From contig NZ_ANFX01000005.1 in NCBI RefSeq assembly GCF_000331285.1, positions 1 to 64,000 of the forward strand: a DNA stretch of 64,000 nucleotides, written 5' to 3'. Position 1 is the stretch's first letter, and every line of letters starts with the position of its first letter. The DNA is from Porphyrobacter sp. AAP82. Lineage in GTDB: Bacteria; Pseudomonadota; Alphaproteobacteria; Sphingomonadales; Sphingomonadaceae. The position numbers were made by a program, and so were the translations under genes. This document shows positions 16,644-24,424 of the stretch, piece after piece. The notes beneath the pieces were generated by a model. It was not told the origin of the DNA. It worked only from the letters and a program-made list of their open reading frames with translations, and ran no database searches.

Positions 16644-16921
16644 AGGTCCACCGCCAGCAGCTTCTCCCGCGAAGTCGCGCCGCGCAACACGCTCACCCGC
16701 GAGGGCGCCAGCCCGAGCGCCCGCGCCACCACCTGAAGCACCGCCGCGTTGGCCGCACCCTTGTCGGCAGGGGCGCGCACCTTGACCAGCACGGCATCGG
16801 GGGCGAGCGTCACGCTTTCCTCGCGCGCGGCGGGGGTGACCTTCACCGCCAGCCGGCCATCGGCGCCGATCCGCGCCCGCAAGGCCCCGGCATCCGGCAG
16901 CACCGCCGGAGCGCGCGCCAT
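16640..16921 (-). CDS. DUF167/YggU family protein
   Basis: A 93-residue protein with the family core RLAVKVTPAAREESV, KVRAPADKGAANAAVL and the end motif SRVSVLRGATSREKLL. It is a small alpha/beta fold of unknown function, usually found with membrane or PII-type genes. The ATG at 16921 overlaps the gamma-carbonic anhydrase stop (ATGA), so translation is coupled to it. The stop codon lies in a CTAG shared with the DUF1275 stop. Confidence 0.88.
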   Translation of the reverse strand: MARAPAVLPDAGALRARIGADGRLAVKVTPAAREESVTLAPDAVLVKVRAPADKGAANAAVLQVVARALGLAPSRVSVLRGATSREKLLAVDL

Positions 16922-17484
16922 CAGGCCAGTGCCGCCGCCACCGCCGCCGCGTGAGCCTTGGCGTTCTCGGCATAATGCGCCGTCCCGATCCGCATCCCCA
17001 TGATCGCCGCCTCGTCGAGATCGCGCATCTTCCTCGCCGGGCGCCCGCCCCACAGCTCGCGCGGCTCGATCACCTTGCCCTCGGTCAGCATCGCGCCTGC
17101 CGCGAGCATCGCGTCGCTGCCGATCACCGCCTTGTTCATCACGATCGCGCCGAGGCCGACAAAGCCGCGGTCATGGATCGTGCAGCCGTGCACCATCGCC
17201 ATGTGGCCGATCAGCACATCATCGCCGATCACCAGCGGCGAGCCCTCGGGATCGCCCGGGCGCGGCGGGTCGCAGTGAAGGATGCTCCCGTCCTGCACGT
17301 TCGTCCGCTTGCCGATGCGGATCGTGAACACGTCGGCGCGCAGCACGCAATTGTACCAGACCGAGGAGCCCTCCCCGATCCCGACATCGCCGATGATCGT
17401 GCAGCCGGGAGCGATGAAGGCGCTCTCGTGGATGCGCGGCGTCTTGCCGTGGATCGGGATGATGTTGACGCCGGGTCTATTCAT
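16921..17484 (-). CDS. Gamma-carbonic anhydrase family protein
   Basis: A 187-residue left-handed beta-helix (hexapeptide repeat) protein. The three metal-binding histidines are visible: His70 in SILHCD, His94 in IGHMAM and His99 in VHGC. Family members are zinc or iron carbonic anhydrases or inactive relatives. RADVFTIRIGKRTNVQD is the conserved early turn. The ATG at 17484 has GGGGAG upstream. It lies 11 bases after the stop of the fused MFS/spermidine synthase-like gene and overlaps DUF167 downstream. Confidence 0.9.
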   Translation of the reverse strand: MNRPGVNIIPIHGKTPRIHESAFIAPGCTIIGDVGIGEGSSVWYNCVLRADVFTIRIGKRTNVQDGSILHCDPPRPGDPEGSPLVIGDDVLIGHMAMVHGCTIHDRGFVGLGAIVMNKAVIGSDAMLAAGAMLTEGKVIEPRELWGGRPARKMRDLDEAAIMGMRIGTAHYAENAKAHAAAVAAALA

Positions 17485-17495
17485 GGGGACTCCCC

Positions 17496-19733
17496 TCAGT
17501 GGAAATTGGTCCAGATCAGATGCGGCAGGATCGAGGCATAGTCGTCGCGCCACACCTCGGCGGCGGGCGACGCGAGCGGGCGCCACTTGCCGTCCGCCGT
17601 CAGCGCCCTCAGCAGCGCCGGATCGCGCGACATCGCCACCCAGGTCGATCCGGTCTGGCCCTGCCCGGTGGGGATGTCGATCCGCACCGCGGAGGAAAGC
17701 TTGCCCTCCTTCGCCAGCGCCGAGAGCACCGGCTCCAGCCGGATGAAGCGGTTGGAGATGTGCATCAGCAGCAGGCCATCGGGGGCGAGTGTGCGGAAAT
17801 AGCCCTCCTGCGCCTCGCGCGTCATCAGGTGGAGCGGGATCGCATCGGAGGAGAAGGCGTCGACCACCAGAATGTCGAAACTCGCCGCCGGAAGCTTTTC
17901 GAGTTGCAGGCGCGCATCGCCGATGATCGTGGGCGCTTGCGGAGCGCAGCTGTTCATGAAGGTGAACTGCCCGCGGGTCGAATAGGCGAGCACCGCCGGG
18001 TCGATCTCGAAGAAGGTCCAGGTCTGGCCCGGCCGCTTGTAGCAGGCGAGCGTGCCGACCCCGAGCCCGACGACGCCGATCCGCGCCTTTTCGCCGAACA
18101 ACGCCGGCGCTTTCGCCAGCGCCAGGCCGACGCCCGCCTCGCGCCCGTAATAGGTGGTCGGCTCGAGGCGGCCATCGTCATCGAGCCGCTGCACCCCGTG
18201 GAGCGTGGTGCCGTGGATCAGCTGCCTGAGGCCGTCGGTCCCGTCGCGCACGGTGTAGATCCCGAAATAGCTGCGGCTGCGCAGCCCGGCGAGGCTGGTC
18301 TGCGCCTGCACCATCGCGCCGAGCGCCGCGATCAGCGCGGCGCAGGCGGCAACAAACGCCCAGCGCCGCGCGGCGAGCAGCACCGCGGCAAGGATCAGCG
18401 CGGCGAAGATCGCGAGGTCGATGGCGCCCCATTCGTCGTTCAGCATCGAACGGTCGAACAGCCGCAGCGCACCGATGAACAGTGCAAAGAGCAGCGCGAT
18501 GATCCCGAGGCGCGCGCCCTGCTCGCTCGGGAACAGCCTGGCGAGCAGGCCCGACCAGATGCCGAGCGGCAGCAGCGCGGCGGCGGCGAGGATCAGGATC
18601 GGGTGCTCCCACGTCCAGTCGAACACCAGCGGGGCGATCAGCGCGGTGAACAGCCCGCCCAGCACGCCGCCCGCCGACATCACGAGGTAGAACTGGGTGA
18701 GGCGCGCAGGCTCGGGCCGGTCCTCGTAGAGCCGGGCGTGGAGCGCCACCGCGACCACGAACAGCAGCGTCAGGCTCGCCGCGACCGCAAGCAGGCTCGG
18801 GCGCGAGGAGCCGAGCATCGCCAGCGCGCCGGCGGCCGCGATCACCACCGGGGCGGCCAGGGTCATGATCCGCGCAGCCCCGCGCTTCTCGGCAAAGGCG
18901 ATCGAGAAGGACAGGAGGTAGAGCCCGAGCGGGATCACCCACAAGAGCGGCATCGCGAAGATATCGGTGGTGAGGTGCGTGGTGGTCGAGAGCATCAGCC
19001 CCGAAGGCACCGCCGAAAGCGCCAGCCACAGCGCGATGCGCCTGGCATCGGGGGCGGGTCCGGCCGCGGTCTCGGCAGCAGCCGCGATTGCGGCGGGGGC
19101 CGGCGCGGTACGGCGGGCCAGCGCGACCAGCGCCACCAGCAGCACCAGCGCGCCGTAGCCGAAGGCCCAGTAGCGGCTTTGCTCGACCAGCGGCAGCAGC
19201 GGCTCGACCAGCAGGGGATAGGCGAGCAGGCCCGCAAAGCTCCCGAGGTTGGAGGCGGCATAGAGCGGATAGGGATCGCCCGCCTTGGGGTGCGCGGCGA
19301 ACCATTGCTGCATCAGCGGGGCCTGCGCCGAGACGACGAAGAACACCGGACCGATCGTCAGCAGGAACAGCCAGGGCACCCACAGCGCCTCCTGCCCGGC
19401 TTCCGGCGGGGCCAGCGCGGGCAGCGCGATGGGCAGCGTGAAGGCGGCGGCGACCAGCAGCGCGAGGTGCACCAGCGCCTGCCGCCCGACCGCGGGGCGC
19501 GAGAGCGCGTGGGCATAGGCATAGCCGCCCAGCAGCAGCGCCTGATAGACCAGCATCGCGCTGTTCCAGACATTCGGCGCACCCCCGAGCCGCGGCAGCG
19601 CAAGGCGCGCGACCAGCGGCTGGACGAGGAACAGGAGGAAGCTGCCGGTCAGGATCGTCACCGCGAACAGCCAGCGGCGCGGAGACGCGGCAGGCGCGCC
19701 GGAAAGGTCGTCAGTCAAAAGCTCGGTCCCCAT
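17496..19733 (-). CDS. Fused MFS-like membrane protein / spermidine synthase-like protein
   Basis: A 745-residue fusion. The N-terminal two thirds hold 12-14 hydrophobic helices (from about residue 22, FAVTILTGSFLLFLVQPLVARL, to about 480). The C-terminal third is a soluble class I methyltransferase-fold domain like spermidine synthase, with IGVVGLGVGTLACY, FFEIDPAVLAYS and DILVVDAFSSDAIPLHLMTREA. Such fusions are widespread but the substrate is unknown. The DAFSSDAIPLHL loop lies where polyamine synthases bind their substrate, but catalytic activity is unproven. The start overlaps the last 23 bases of a GNAT gene. Confidence 0.85.
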   Translation of the reverse strand: MGTELLTDDLSGAPAASPRRWLFAVTILTGSFLLFLVQPLVARLALPRLGGAPNVWNSAMLVYQALLLGGYAYAHALSRPAVGRQALVHLALLVAAAFTLPIALPALAPPEAGQEALWVPWLFLLTIGPVFFVVSAQAPLMQQWFAAHPKAGDPYPLYAASNLGSFAGLLAYPLLVEPLLPLVEQSRYWAFGYGALVLLVALVALARRTAPAPAAIAAAAETAAGPAPDARRIALWLALSAVPSGLMLSTTTHLTTDIFAMPLLWVIPLGLYLLSFSIAFAEKRGAARIMTLAAPVVIAAAGALAMLGSSRPSLLAVAASLTLLFVVAVALHARLYEDRPEPARLTQFYLVMSAGGVLGGLFTALIAPLVFDWTWEHPILILAAAALLPLGIWSGLLARLFPSEQGARLGIIALLFALFIGALRLFDRSMLNDEWGAIDLAIFAALILAAVLLAARRWAFVAACAALIAALGAMVQAQTSLAGLRSRSYFGIYTVRDGTDGLRQLIHGTTLHGVQRLDDDGRLEPTTYYGREAGVGLALAKAPALFGEKARIGVVGLGVGTLACYKRPGQTWTFFEIDPAVLAYSTRGQFTFMNSCAPQAPTIIGDARLQLEKLPAASFDILVVDAFSSDAIPLHLMTREAQEGYFRTLAPDGLLLMHISNRFIRLEPVLSALAKEGKLSSAVRIDIPTGQGQTGSTWVAMSRDPALLRALTADGKWRPLASPAAEVWRDDYASILPHLIWTNFH

Positions 19734-20292
19734 TGCCCCCGCGTGCCCATTGCGCGCGCGTCAATCCGTATTGGATCGTCGGGTTATACGCGGGTGACAT
19801 TGCCGGATCGTTGAAATCAAGCGCGGGCGCGCGGCTCATGCCCAGTTTCTCCATCAAGCGCCAGCTGCCGAGGTTGTTTTCGATGGTGAGCGCGACGATC
19901 AGCGGCGCGCGGTGGGTGGCAAAGCCCCACGCGATCACCGCGCGCATCGCCTCGTGGGCGTAGCCCCGCCGCCAGCGGTCTTCGCGCACCAGCCAGCCGA
20001 TCTCGTGGTCCCGGCCCGCATTGGGCGCGAGCGGGTGGGCGACATGGCGCAGCCCGCAATGGCCGACGATTGCGCCGCTCTCGCGCTCGGTCATCAGCAT
20101 GAAGCCGAAGCCGTGCGCGGCAAAGCTCGCGCGCGAGGCTTCGTGCTTGGCCGCAATCACCTCGCGCGGCTGCACCCCGCCCAGATACCGCATCACCGCC
20201 GGGGTGTTGAGCAGGGTCATGTGCGCATCGAGATCGTCCTCGCCGATCTGGCGCAGGATCAGGCGGGGGGTGGCGAGCACGGGCGCCGTCAC
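19711..20292 (-). CDS. GNAT N-acetyltransferase (RimJ/RimL type), third of three
   Basis: A 193-residue GNAT protein. It shows the family start TPRLILRQIGEDDLDAHM, the GHCGLRH strand, the acetyl-CoA loop EDRWRRGYAHEAM and the late NLGSWRLMEKLGM. I prefer the GTG at 20292: it overlaps the preceding stop as GTGA and has GGGAGG seven bases upstream. An in-frame GTG at 20307 is the alternative. Members acetylate ribosomal proteins or small molecules such as amino acids; the target here is unknown. Confidence 0.85.
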   Translation of the reverse strand: MTAPVLATPRLILRQIGEDDLDAHMTLLNTPAVMRYLGGVQPREVIAAKHEASRASFAAHGFGFMLMTERESGAIVGHCGLRHVAHPLAPNAGRDHEIGWLVREDRWRRGYAHEAMRAVIAWGFATHRAPLIVALTIENNLGSWRLMEKLGMSRAPALDFNDPAMSPAYNPTIQYGLTRAQWARGGNGDRAFD

Positions 20293-20843
20293 GCGGGGGC
20301 CTCCCACGTATCGCGGGCGATGGCATAGGCGATGATGCGCGGGTTTGCGGGGTCGAATTCGGGGCTGTCGAAATCCAGATCGGCGCGCCGCTCCATCCCC
20401 AGCCGCAGCATCAGCCCCCAGCTGGCGGTGTTGCGCTCCACCGTCAGCGCGATCACCTCCCCGGCGCCGAAGCGGGTGAAGGCGAGATCGAGCGCCGCCG
20501 CGGCGGCCTCGCGTGCATAGCCCTTGCCCCAGGCATCCTCGCGCAGCCGCCAGCCGACCTCCATCAACCCCTGTAGTCCGCCCGGCTGGTTCGAGCGCTT
20601 GAGGCCGCAGAAGCCGAGCAGCGCGCCGTCCGCGCGGCGTTCCACCACCCAGAAGGTGTGGCCGTGACCGGCAAGGTCGCTCTCGATCCGCGCCCGGAGC
20701 GCCGCCTGCCCGCTCTCGTCCATCACCCCGCCGAGCCAGCGCATCACCGGCGGCGTGTTGGTGGCGGCAAAGAACACCGGCCAGTCGCCCGGGCGCCAGT
20801 CGCGCAGAATGAGGCGGACGGTGTCGTGGCGGAACTCAGGCAT
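20289..20843 (-). CDS. GNAT N-acetyltransferase (RimJ/RimL type), second of three
   Basis: A 184-residue GNAT protein with TVRLILRDWRPGDW at the N-terminus, LGFCGLKR, the acetyl-CoA loop EDAWGKGYAREA and the ending NTASWGLMLRLGME. It is clearly homologous to its two neighbours but divergent in the acceptor region. The ATG at 20843 lies within the last codons of the upstream GNAT gene (8-base overlap). Target unknown. Confidence 0.85.
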   Translation of the reverse strand: MPEFRHDTVRLILRDWRPGDWPVFFAATNTPPVMRWLGGVMDESGQAALRARIESDLAGHGHTFWVVERRADGALLGFCGLKRSNQPGGLQGLMEVGWRLREDAWGKGYAREAAAAALDLAFTRFGAGEVIALTVERNTASWGLMLRLGMERRADLDFDSPEFDPANPRIIAYAIARDTWEAPA

Positions 20844-21393
20844 GAGGGGCCTCGAGCGACCATACGGTGGTGGGGTTATCCTCTGGCGGATAGTCGGGAT
20901 CGTCATAGCCAAGTCCGGGCCGGAAGGTGAAGCCGAGGCGCTGCATCATCCGGGTCGATCCGGCGTTGGACTGGCTGGTCTGCGCGAAGATGCGGGGCAA
21001 GCCCAATTCCCCGAAGGCGAAGCCGAGGGCCCGCCCGGCCGCCTCGGTCGCATAGCCCTTGCCCCAGTGATCTTGCGCAAAGGTCCAGCCGATCTCGCGC
21101 TCGCCCCTGAGGGCGGGCGGGGCGGCGGGGGAGCGGACGTGGAACAGACCGACGCGGCCTGCCCGCGTCAAATCATCACGCAGCCACACCGTCCAGCGCC
21201 GGTGCCCGTCAGGCGCGGCAAAGGCGGCGATATCGGCGGCGAGGCCCGCTTCGACCTCCTCCGGAGAGCGCACCCCTGCCAGGTGGCGCATGACGCCCGC
21301 GGTGTTGATGGCGGCGAGCAGCCACGGCAGGTCGTCTGCCGCCGGAGGGCGCAGGATCAGGCGCGGCGTCTGAAGCGTCTCCGCCTCAACCAT
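20836..21393 (-). CDS. GNAT N-acetyltransferase (RimJ/RimL type), first of three
   Basis: A 185-residue GNAT protein with TPRLILRPPAADDLPW, the acetyl-CoA loop QDHWGKGYATEA and NAGSTRMMQRLGF. It starts at ATG 21393, inside the last codons of hemB (8-base overlap), so the acetyltransferase run is translationally linked to a heme-synthesis gene. The three paralogues probably arose by tandem duplication followed by divergence. Confidence 0.85.
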   Translation of the reverse strand: MVEAETLQTPRLILRPPAADDLPWLLAAINTAGVMRHLAGVRSPEEVEAGLAADIAAFAAPDGHRRWTVWLRDDLTRAGRVGLFHVRSPAAPPALRGEREIGWTFAQDHWGKGYATEAAGRALGFAFGELGLPRIFAQTSQSNAGSTRMMQRLGFTFRPGLGYDDPDYPPEDNPTTVWSLEAPHA

Positions 21394-22381
21394 TCAGCAG
21401 GCGGGCGGCGTGGGCGGCGTGATAGGTGAGCACCCCGCTGCACCCGGCGCGCTTGAAGGCGAGCAGCGTCTCCAGCACCAGCGCGTCGCGGTCCCCCGCG
21501 CCGGCTGCCGCTGCGGCCTCGATCATCGCGTATTCGCCGGACACCTGATAGGCGAACACCGGCACGCCGAATTCGGCCTTCACCCGCGCGGCGATATCGA
21601 GATAGGCAAGGCCCGGCTTCACCATCACGCTGTCGGCCCCCTCGGCAAGGTCCATGGCGACTTCGCGCAGCGCCTCCTCGCCGTTGGCGGGGTCCATCTG
21701 GTAGGTCTTCTTGTCGCCCTTCAGGAGCCCCCCCGATCCCACCGCGTCGCGGAACGGGCCGTAGAAGGCGCTCGCATATTTGGCGGCATAGCTCATGATC
21801 TGGACATTGGCGTGGCCGTTCATCTCCAGCGCGCGGCGGATCGCGCCGATGCGGCCGTCCATCATGTCGCTGGGCGCGATGATGTCCGCCCCGGCGTTGG
21901 CCTGATTGACCGCCTGATCGACCAGCGCCGCCACGGTGTCGTCATTGACGACATAGCCCGCGTCATCGACCAGCCCGTCCTGCCCGTGGGAGGTGTAGGG
22001 ATCGAGCGCCACGTCGGTCAGCACGCCGATGGAATCCCCGCAGGCATCCTTGATGGCGCGGATCGCCCGGCACATCAGGTTGTCGGGGTTGTGCGCCTCG
22101 CCCCCGTCATCGCTGCGCAGCTCCCTTGGCGTGTTGGGGAACAGCGCGACCACCGGAATGCCAAGCGCGACGGCCTCCTTCGCGCGGGCGACGATGCCGT
22201 CGACCGACCAGCGCGAGACGCCCGGCAGCGTGGCGATCGGCTCCTCGACGCCTTCGCCCGAAGTCACGAACAGCGGCCAGATCAGGTCGGCCGGCGTGAC
22301 GAGGTTCTCACGGTGCAGCGCGCGGCTCCAGGGCGCGGCGCGGGTACGGCGCAGGCGGGTGTTGGGGAAGTGTCCGGTCAT
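21386..22381 (-). CDS. hemB: Delta-aminolevulinic acid dehydratase (porphobilinogen synthase)
   Basis: A 331-residue HemB that condenses two 5-aminolevulinate molecules to porphobilinogen in tetrapyrrole synthesis. Visible landmarks are LIWPLFVTSG, VALFPNTPRELRSDD, TDVALDPYTSHGQDG, APSDMMDGRIGAIR, the first Schiff-base lysine in SYAAKYASAFYGPFRDA and the second in VMVKPGLAYLD. The metal region TDVALDPYTSHGQDG has Asp and Ser-His in place of the zinc-type triple cysteine, so it is the magnesium-type enzyme. ATG at 22381 is preferred over an in-frame TTG at 22402. First gene of the overlapping minus-strand run. Confidence 0.95.
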   Translation of the reverse strand: MTGHFPNTRLRRTRAAPWSRALHRENLVTPADLIWPLFVTSGEGVEEPIATLPGVSRWSVDGIVARAKEAVALGIPVVALFPNTPRELRSDDGGEAHNPDNLMCRAIRAIKDACGDSIGVLTDVALDPYTSHGQDGLVDDAGYVVNDDTVAALVDQAVNQANAGADIIAPSDMMDGRIGAIRRALEMNGHANVQIMSYAAKYASAFYGPFRDAVGSGGLLKGDKKTYQMDPANGEEALREVAMDLAEGADSVMVKPGLAYLDIAARVKAEFGVPVFAYQVSGEYAMIEAAAAAGAGDRDALVLETLLAFKRAGCSGVLTYHAAHAARLLNG

Positions 22382-22435
22382 GGCCGCAAGACTTACGCCC
22401 AATCCTCGGCTGACGACAAGCGCTCGTTACACGGC

Positions 22436-24202
22436 TCAGGGCTTGCGGGCCGGAGGCGTGGGCGCGGCGACCTTCTCGATCTCGCGCACCGGAGCCTTGA
22501 CCTCGCCCTCCGCCGGGGCGAGCGCCTTGAGCGCGGCGCCGACCTCGACCTGCTTCAAGGTGATCAGCCGGCGGCGGAAATCGATCAGATCGGTGCCCGA
22601 AAGCAGCGCGCGGTTGACGAACTGAACGCTCGAGGGATTGACCACCCGCCCGCCGCGATACATCTCGTAATGGAGGTGTGCGCCGGTCGACAGCCCGGTC
22701 GAGCCGACATAGCCGATCACCTGCCCGCGCCGCACCTGCATGCCGGGCGCCACCGCCATGCGGCTCATGTGGCAATAGCGGGTCGACAGGCCGCCGCCGT
22801 GTTCCAGACGCACCGCGATCCCGCAGCCCCCCGCGCGGCCCGCCGAGGCGACCCGCCCGTCGCTGACCGCGACGATCGCCTGGCCGTAGCTGGCCTTGAA
22901 GTCGATCCCGGCGTGCATGCGGTTGTAGCCGAGGATCGGGTGGCGGCGCATCCCGAAGTTCGAGGTGACCGCGCCCGGCACCGGCGCCAGCAGCCCGCGG
23001 CGCTGTTCGCCCACCCCCGAGGCCTCGTAGAAACGCGCGTCGTTCCCCCAGCGCATCAGCTGGGTGCGAGGGGCGCCGGCGCGGTCGATCCCGGCATAGA
23101 GCAGCTGCCCGGCCTGGCGTTCGCCGGTGGCGGCGCGGCGATAGGCGATGATGATGTCGAATTCGTCGGAGGGGCGGACCTCGCGGTCCATGTCGATCTG
23201 CGCGTCCAAGGCCTTGAGGTAATCCTGCACCGCGCTCGCCGGGACGCCGGCCTGGCGCATCGAGCGGTAGAGGCTGCTGCCGACCTGCCCGCGCACCCGC
23301 AGCGGGGTCTCGTCGACGCGGATGACGTTGCGTTGCAGCGCCAGTGGGCCGGAGGGGACCACCGGGGTGCCGTCGGGATTGCTCTGGCCCACCCCCGGCC
23401 GGGTCAGCGCCAGTTCGAGATCGAAGCGCGCACGGAAGGCGAGGCTGTCGAGCGGGCGGGGCTGGCCGGGCGCGGTGCGGCGGCCGAGGATCAGGTCCAT
23501 CTGCGTGCCCGGCTGGATATCGCCGACCGCCACCGCCTGCCCGACCAGCGCGGCGGCGCGGTCGATATCCTCGCCCGCCACGCCTGCGCGGCGCAGCATC
23601 GAGGCGAAGCTGTCACCCGGCGCAAGGGTGACGACCATCTGGATCTGCGGCCGCTCGGGCGCGCTCTTGAGGGGGATCACCGCCTGCGTCGGCCCCATGC
23701 GGCGGCCAGAGTCGGCCCCCAGGGCGAGCGGGAGGATCATCTGGCTGCGCATCTCGGCATCGACCGCCGCGCCGCGCGGCATCGCCGGGCGGGCTTCGAG
23801 CGGCGTCAGATCGGGCCAGCAGGCGAGCGCAACCGCGCCCAGCGCAACCATCGTCCCCAGCCCGCGCAGCCAGCGGCGGCTGCCAATGTCCTCGGCAAGG
23901 TCGGGGGCGATATCGAGCCGGTCGAACCATTGCGAGGCGTCAAGCCGCCACGCCTCGTAGCGCTGCGCATAGGTACCGAGCCGCGCCGCCAGCCGCCGCC
24001 GCGCGCGCTTGGCCCGCGAGGGCGGCGCGAGCTTTTCGGCATTGCGCAGATAGGGGAGCAGATCGCGGGCGGCCTCGGCATCGAAGCCTTGTGCAGGCAC
24101 GGGCGCTGGTGCACGGGCCTCGCCCTCGCCCTCGCCGGAGGGCTCGCCGTCAGTCTCCGGGCCTTCTGCCGGATCGGTCAGTTTGCGCGCATGATCCAAC
24201 AT
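22436..24202 (-). CDS. M23 family metallopeptidase with N-terminal membrane anchor
   Basis: A 588-residue protein. It has a long acidic/proline cytoplasmic head (about 1-110), one membrane span around 118-135 (GTMVALGAVALACW), a LysM/OapA-like region with LAPGDSFASMLRRAGV near 190, and a C-terminal LytM domain with zinc motifs HAGIDF and HLHYE. It resembles MepM/ShyA-type D,D-endopeptidases that open cross-links during cell growth. The frame stays open far upstream across the antisense of the helicase gene. I place the start at ATG 24202, where the head begins and the divergent helicase promoter region must lie. Confidence 0.85.
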   Translation of the reverse strand: MLDHARKLTDPAEGPETDGEPSGEGEGEARAPAPVPAQGFDAEAARDLLPYLRNAEKLAPPSRAKRARRRLAARLGTYAQRYEAWRLDASQWFDRLDIAPDLAEDIGSRRWLRGLGTMVALGAVALACWPDLTPLEARPAMPRGAAVDAEMRSQMILPLALGADSGRRMGPTQAVIPLKSAPERPQIQMVVTLAPGDSFASMLRRAGVAGEDIDRAAALVGQAVAVGDIQPGTQMDLILGRRTAPGQPRPLDSLAFRARFDLELALTRPGVGQSNPDGTPVVPSGPLALQRNVIRVDETPLRVRGQVGSSLYRSMRQAGVPASAVQDYLKALDAQIDMDREVRPSDEFDIIIAYRRAATGERQAGQLLYAGIDRAGAPRTQLMRWGNDARFYEASGVGEQRRGLLAPVPGAVTSNFGMRRHPILGYNRMHAGIDFKASYGQAIVAVSDGRVASAGRAGGCGIAVRLEHGGGLSTRYCHMSRMAVAPGMQVRRGQVIGYVGSTGLSTGAHLHYEMYRGGRVVNPSSVQFVNRALLSGTDLIDFRRRLITLKQVEVGAALKALAPAEGEVKAPVREIEKVAAPTPPARKP

Positions 24203-24424
24203 TCTGCCCCGAAGCGGCGCCTTACCGGCCTGAGATGTGCGGCGCGAGCCTGCCGCGATCACCACGCGGCACCCTTGGCCCAGTTTTCTGCCAGAACAAA
24301 GTGAAGTCGCCGTTAACCAGCGACGAGGTGAGGGCCGCGTGCGATAAGGTGTTGTGCGTATCGCCGCGCGGAGCCCGCGCATGGCCTTGCCCGCCCGCAG
24401 CAAGCCTGCGATGACCGCCAGGCT

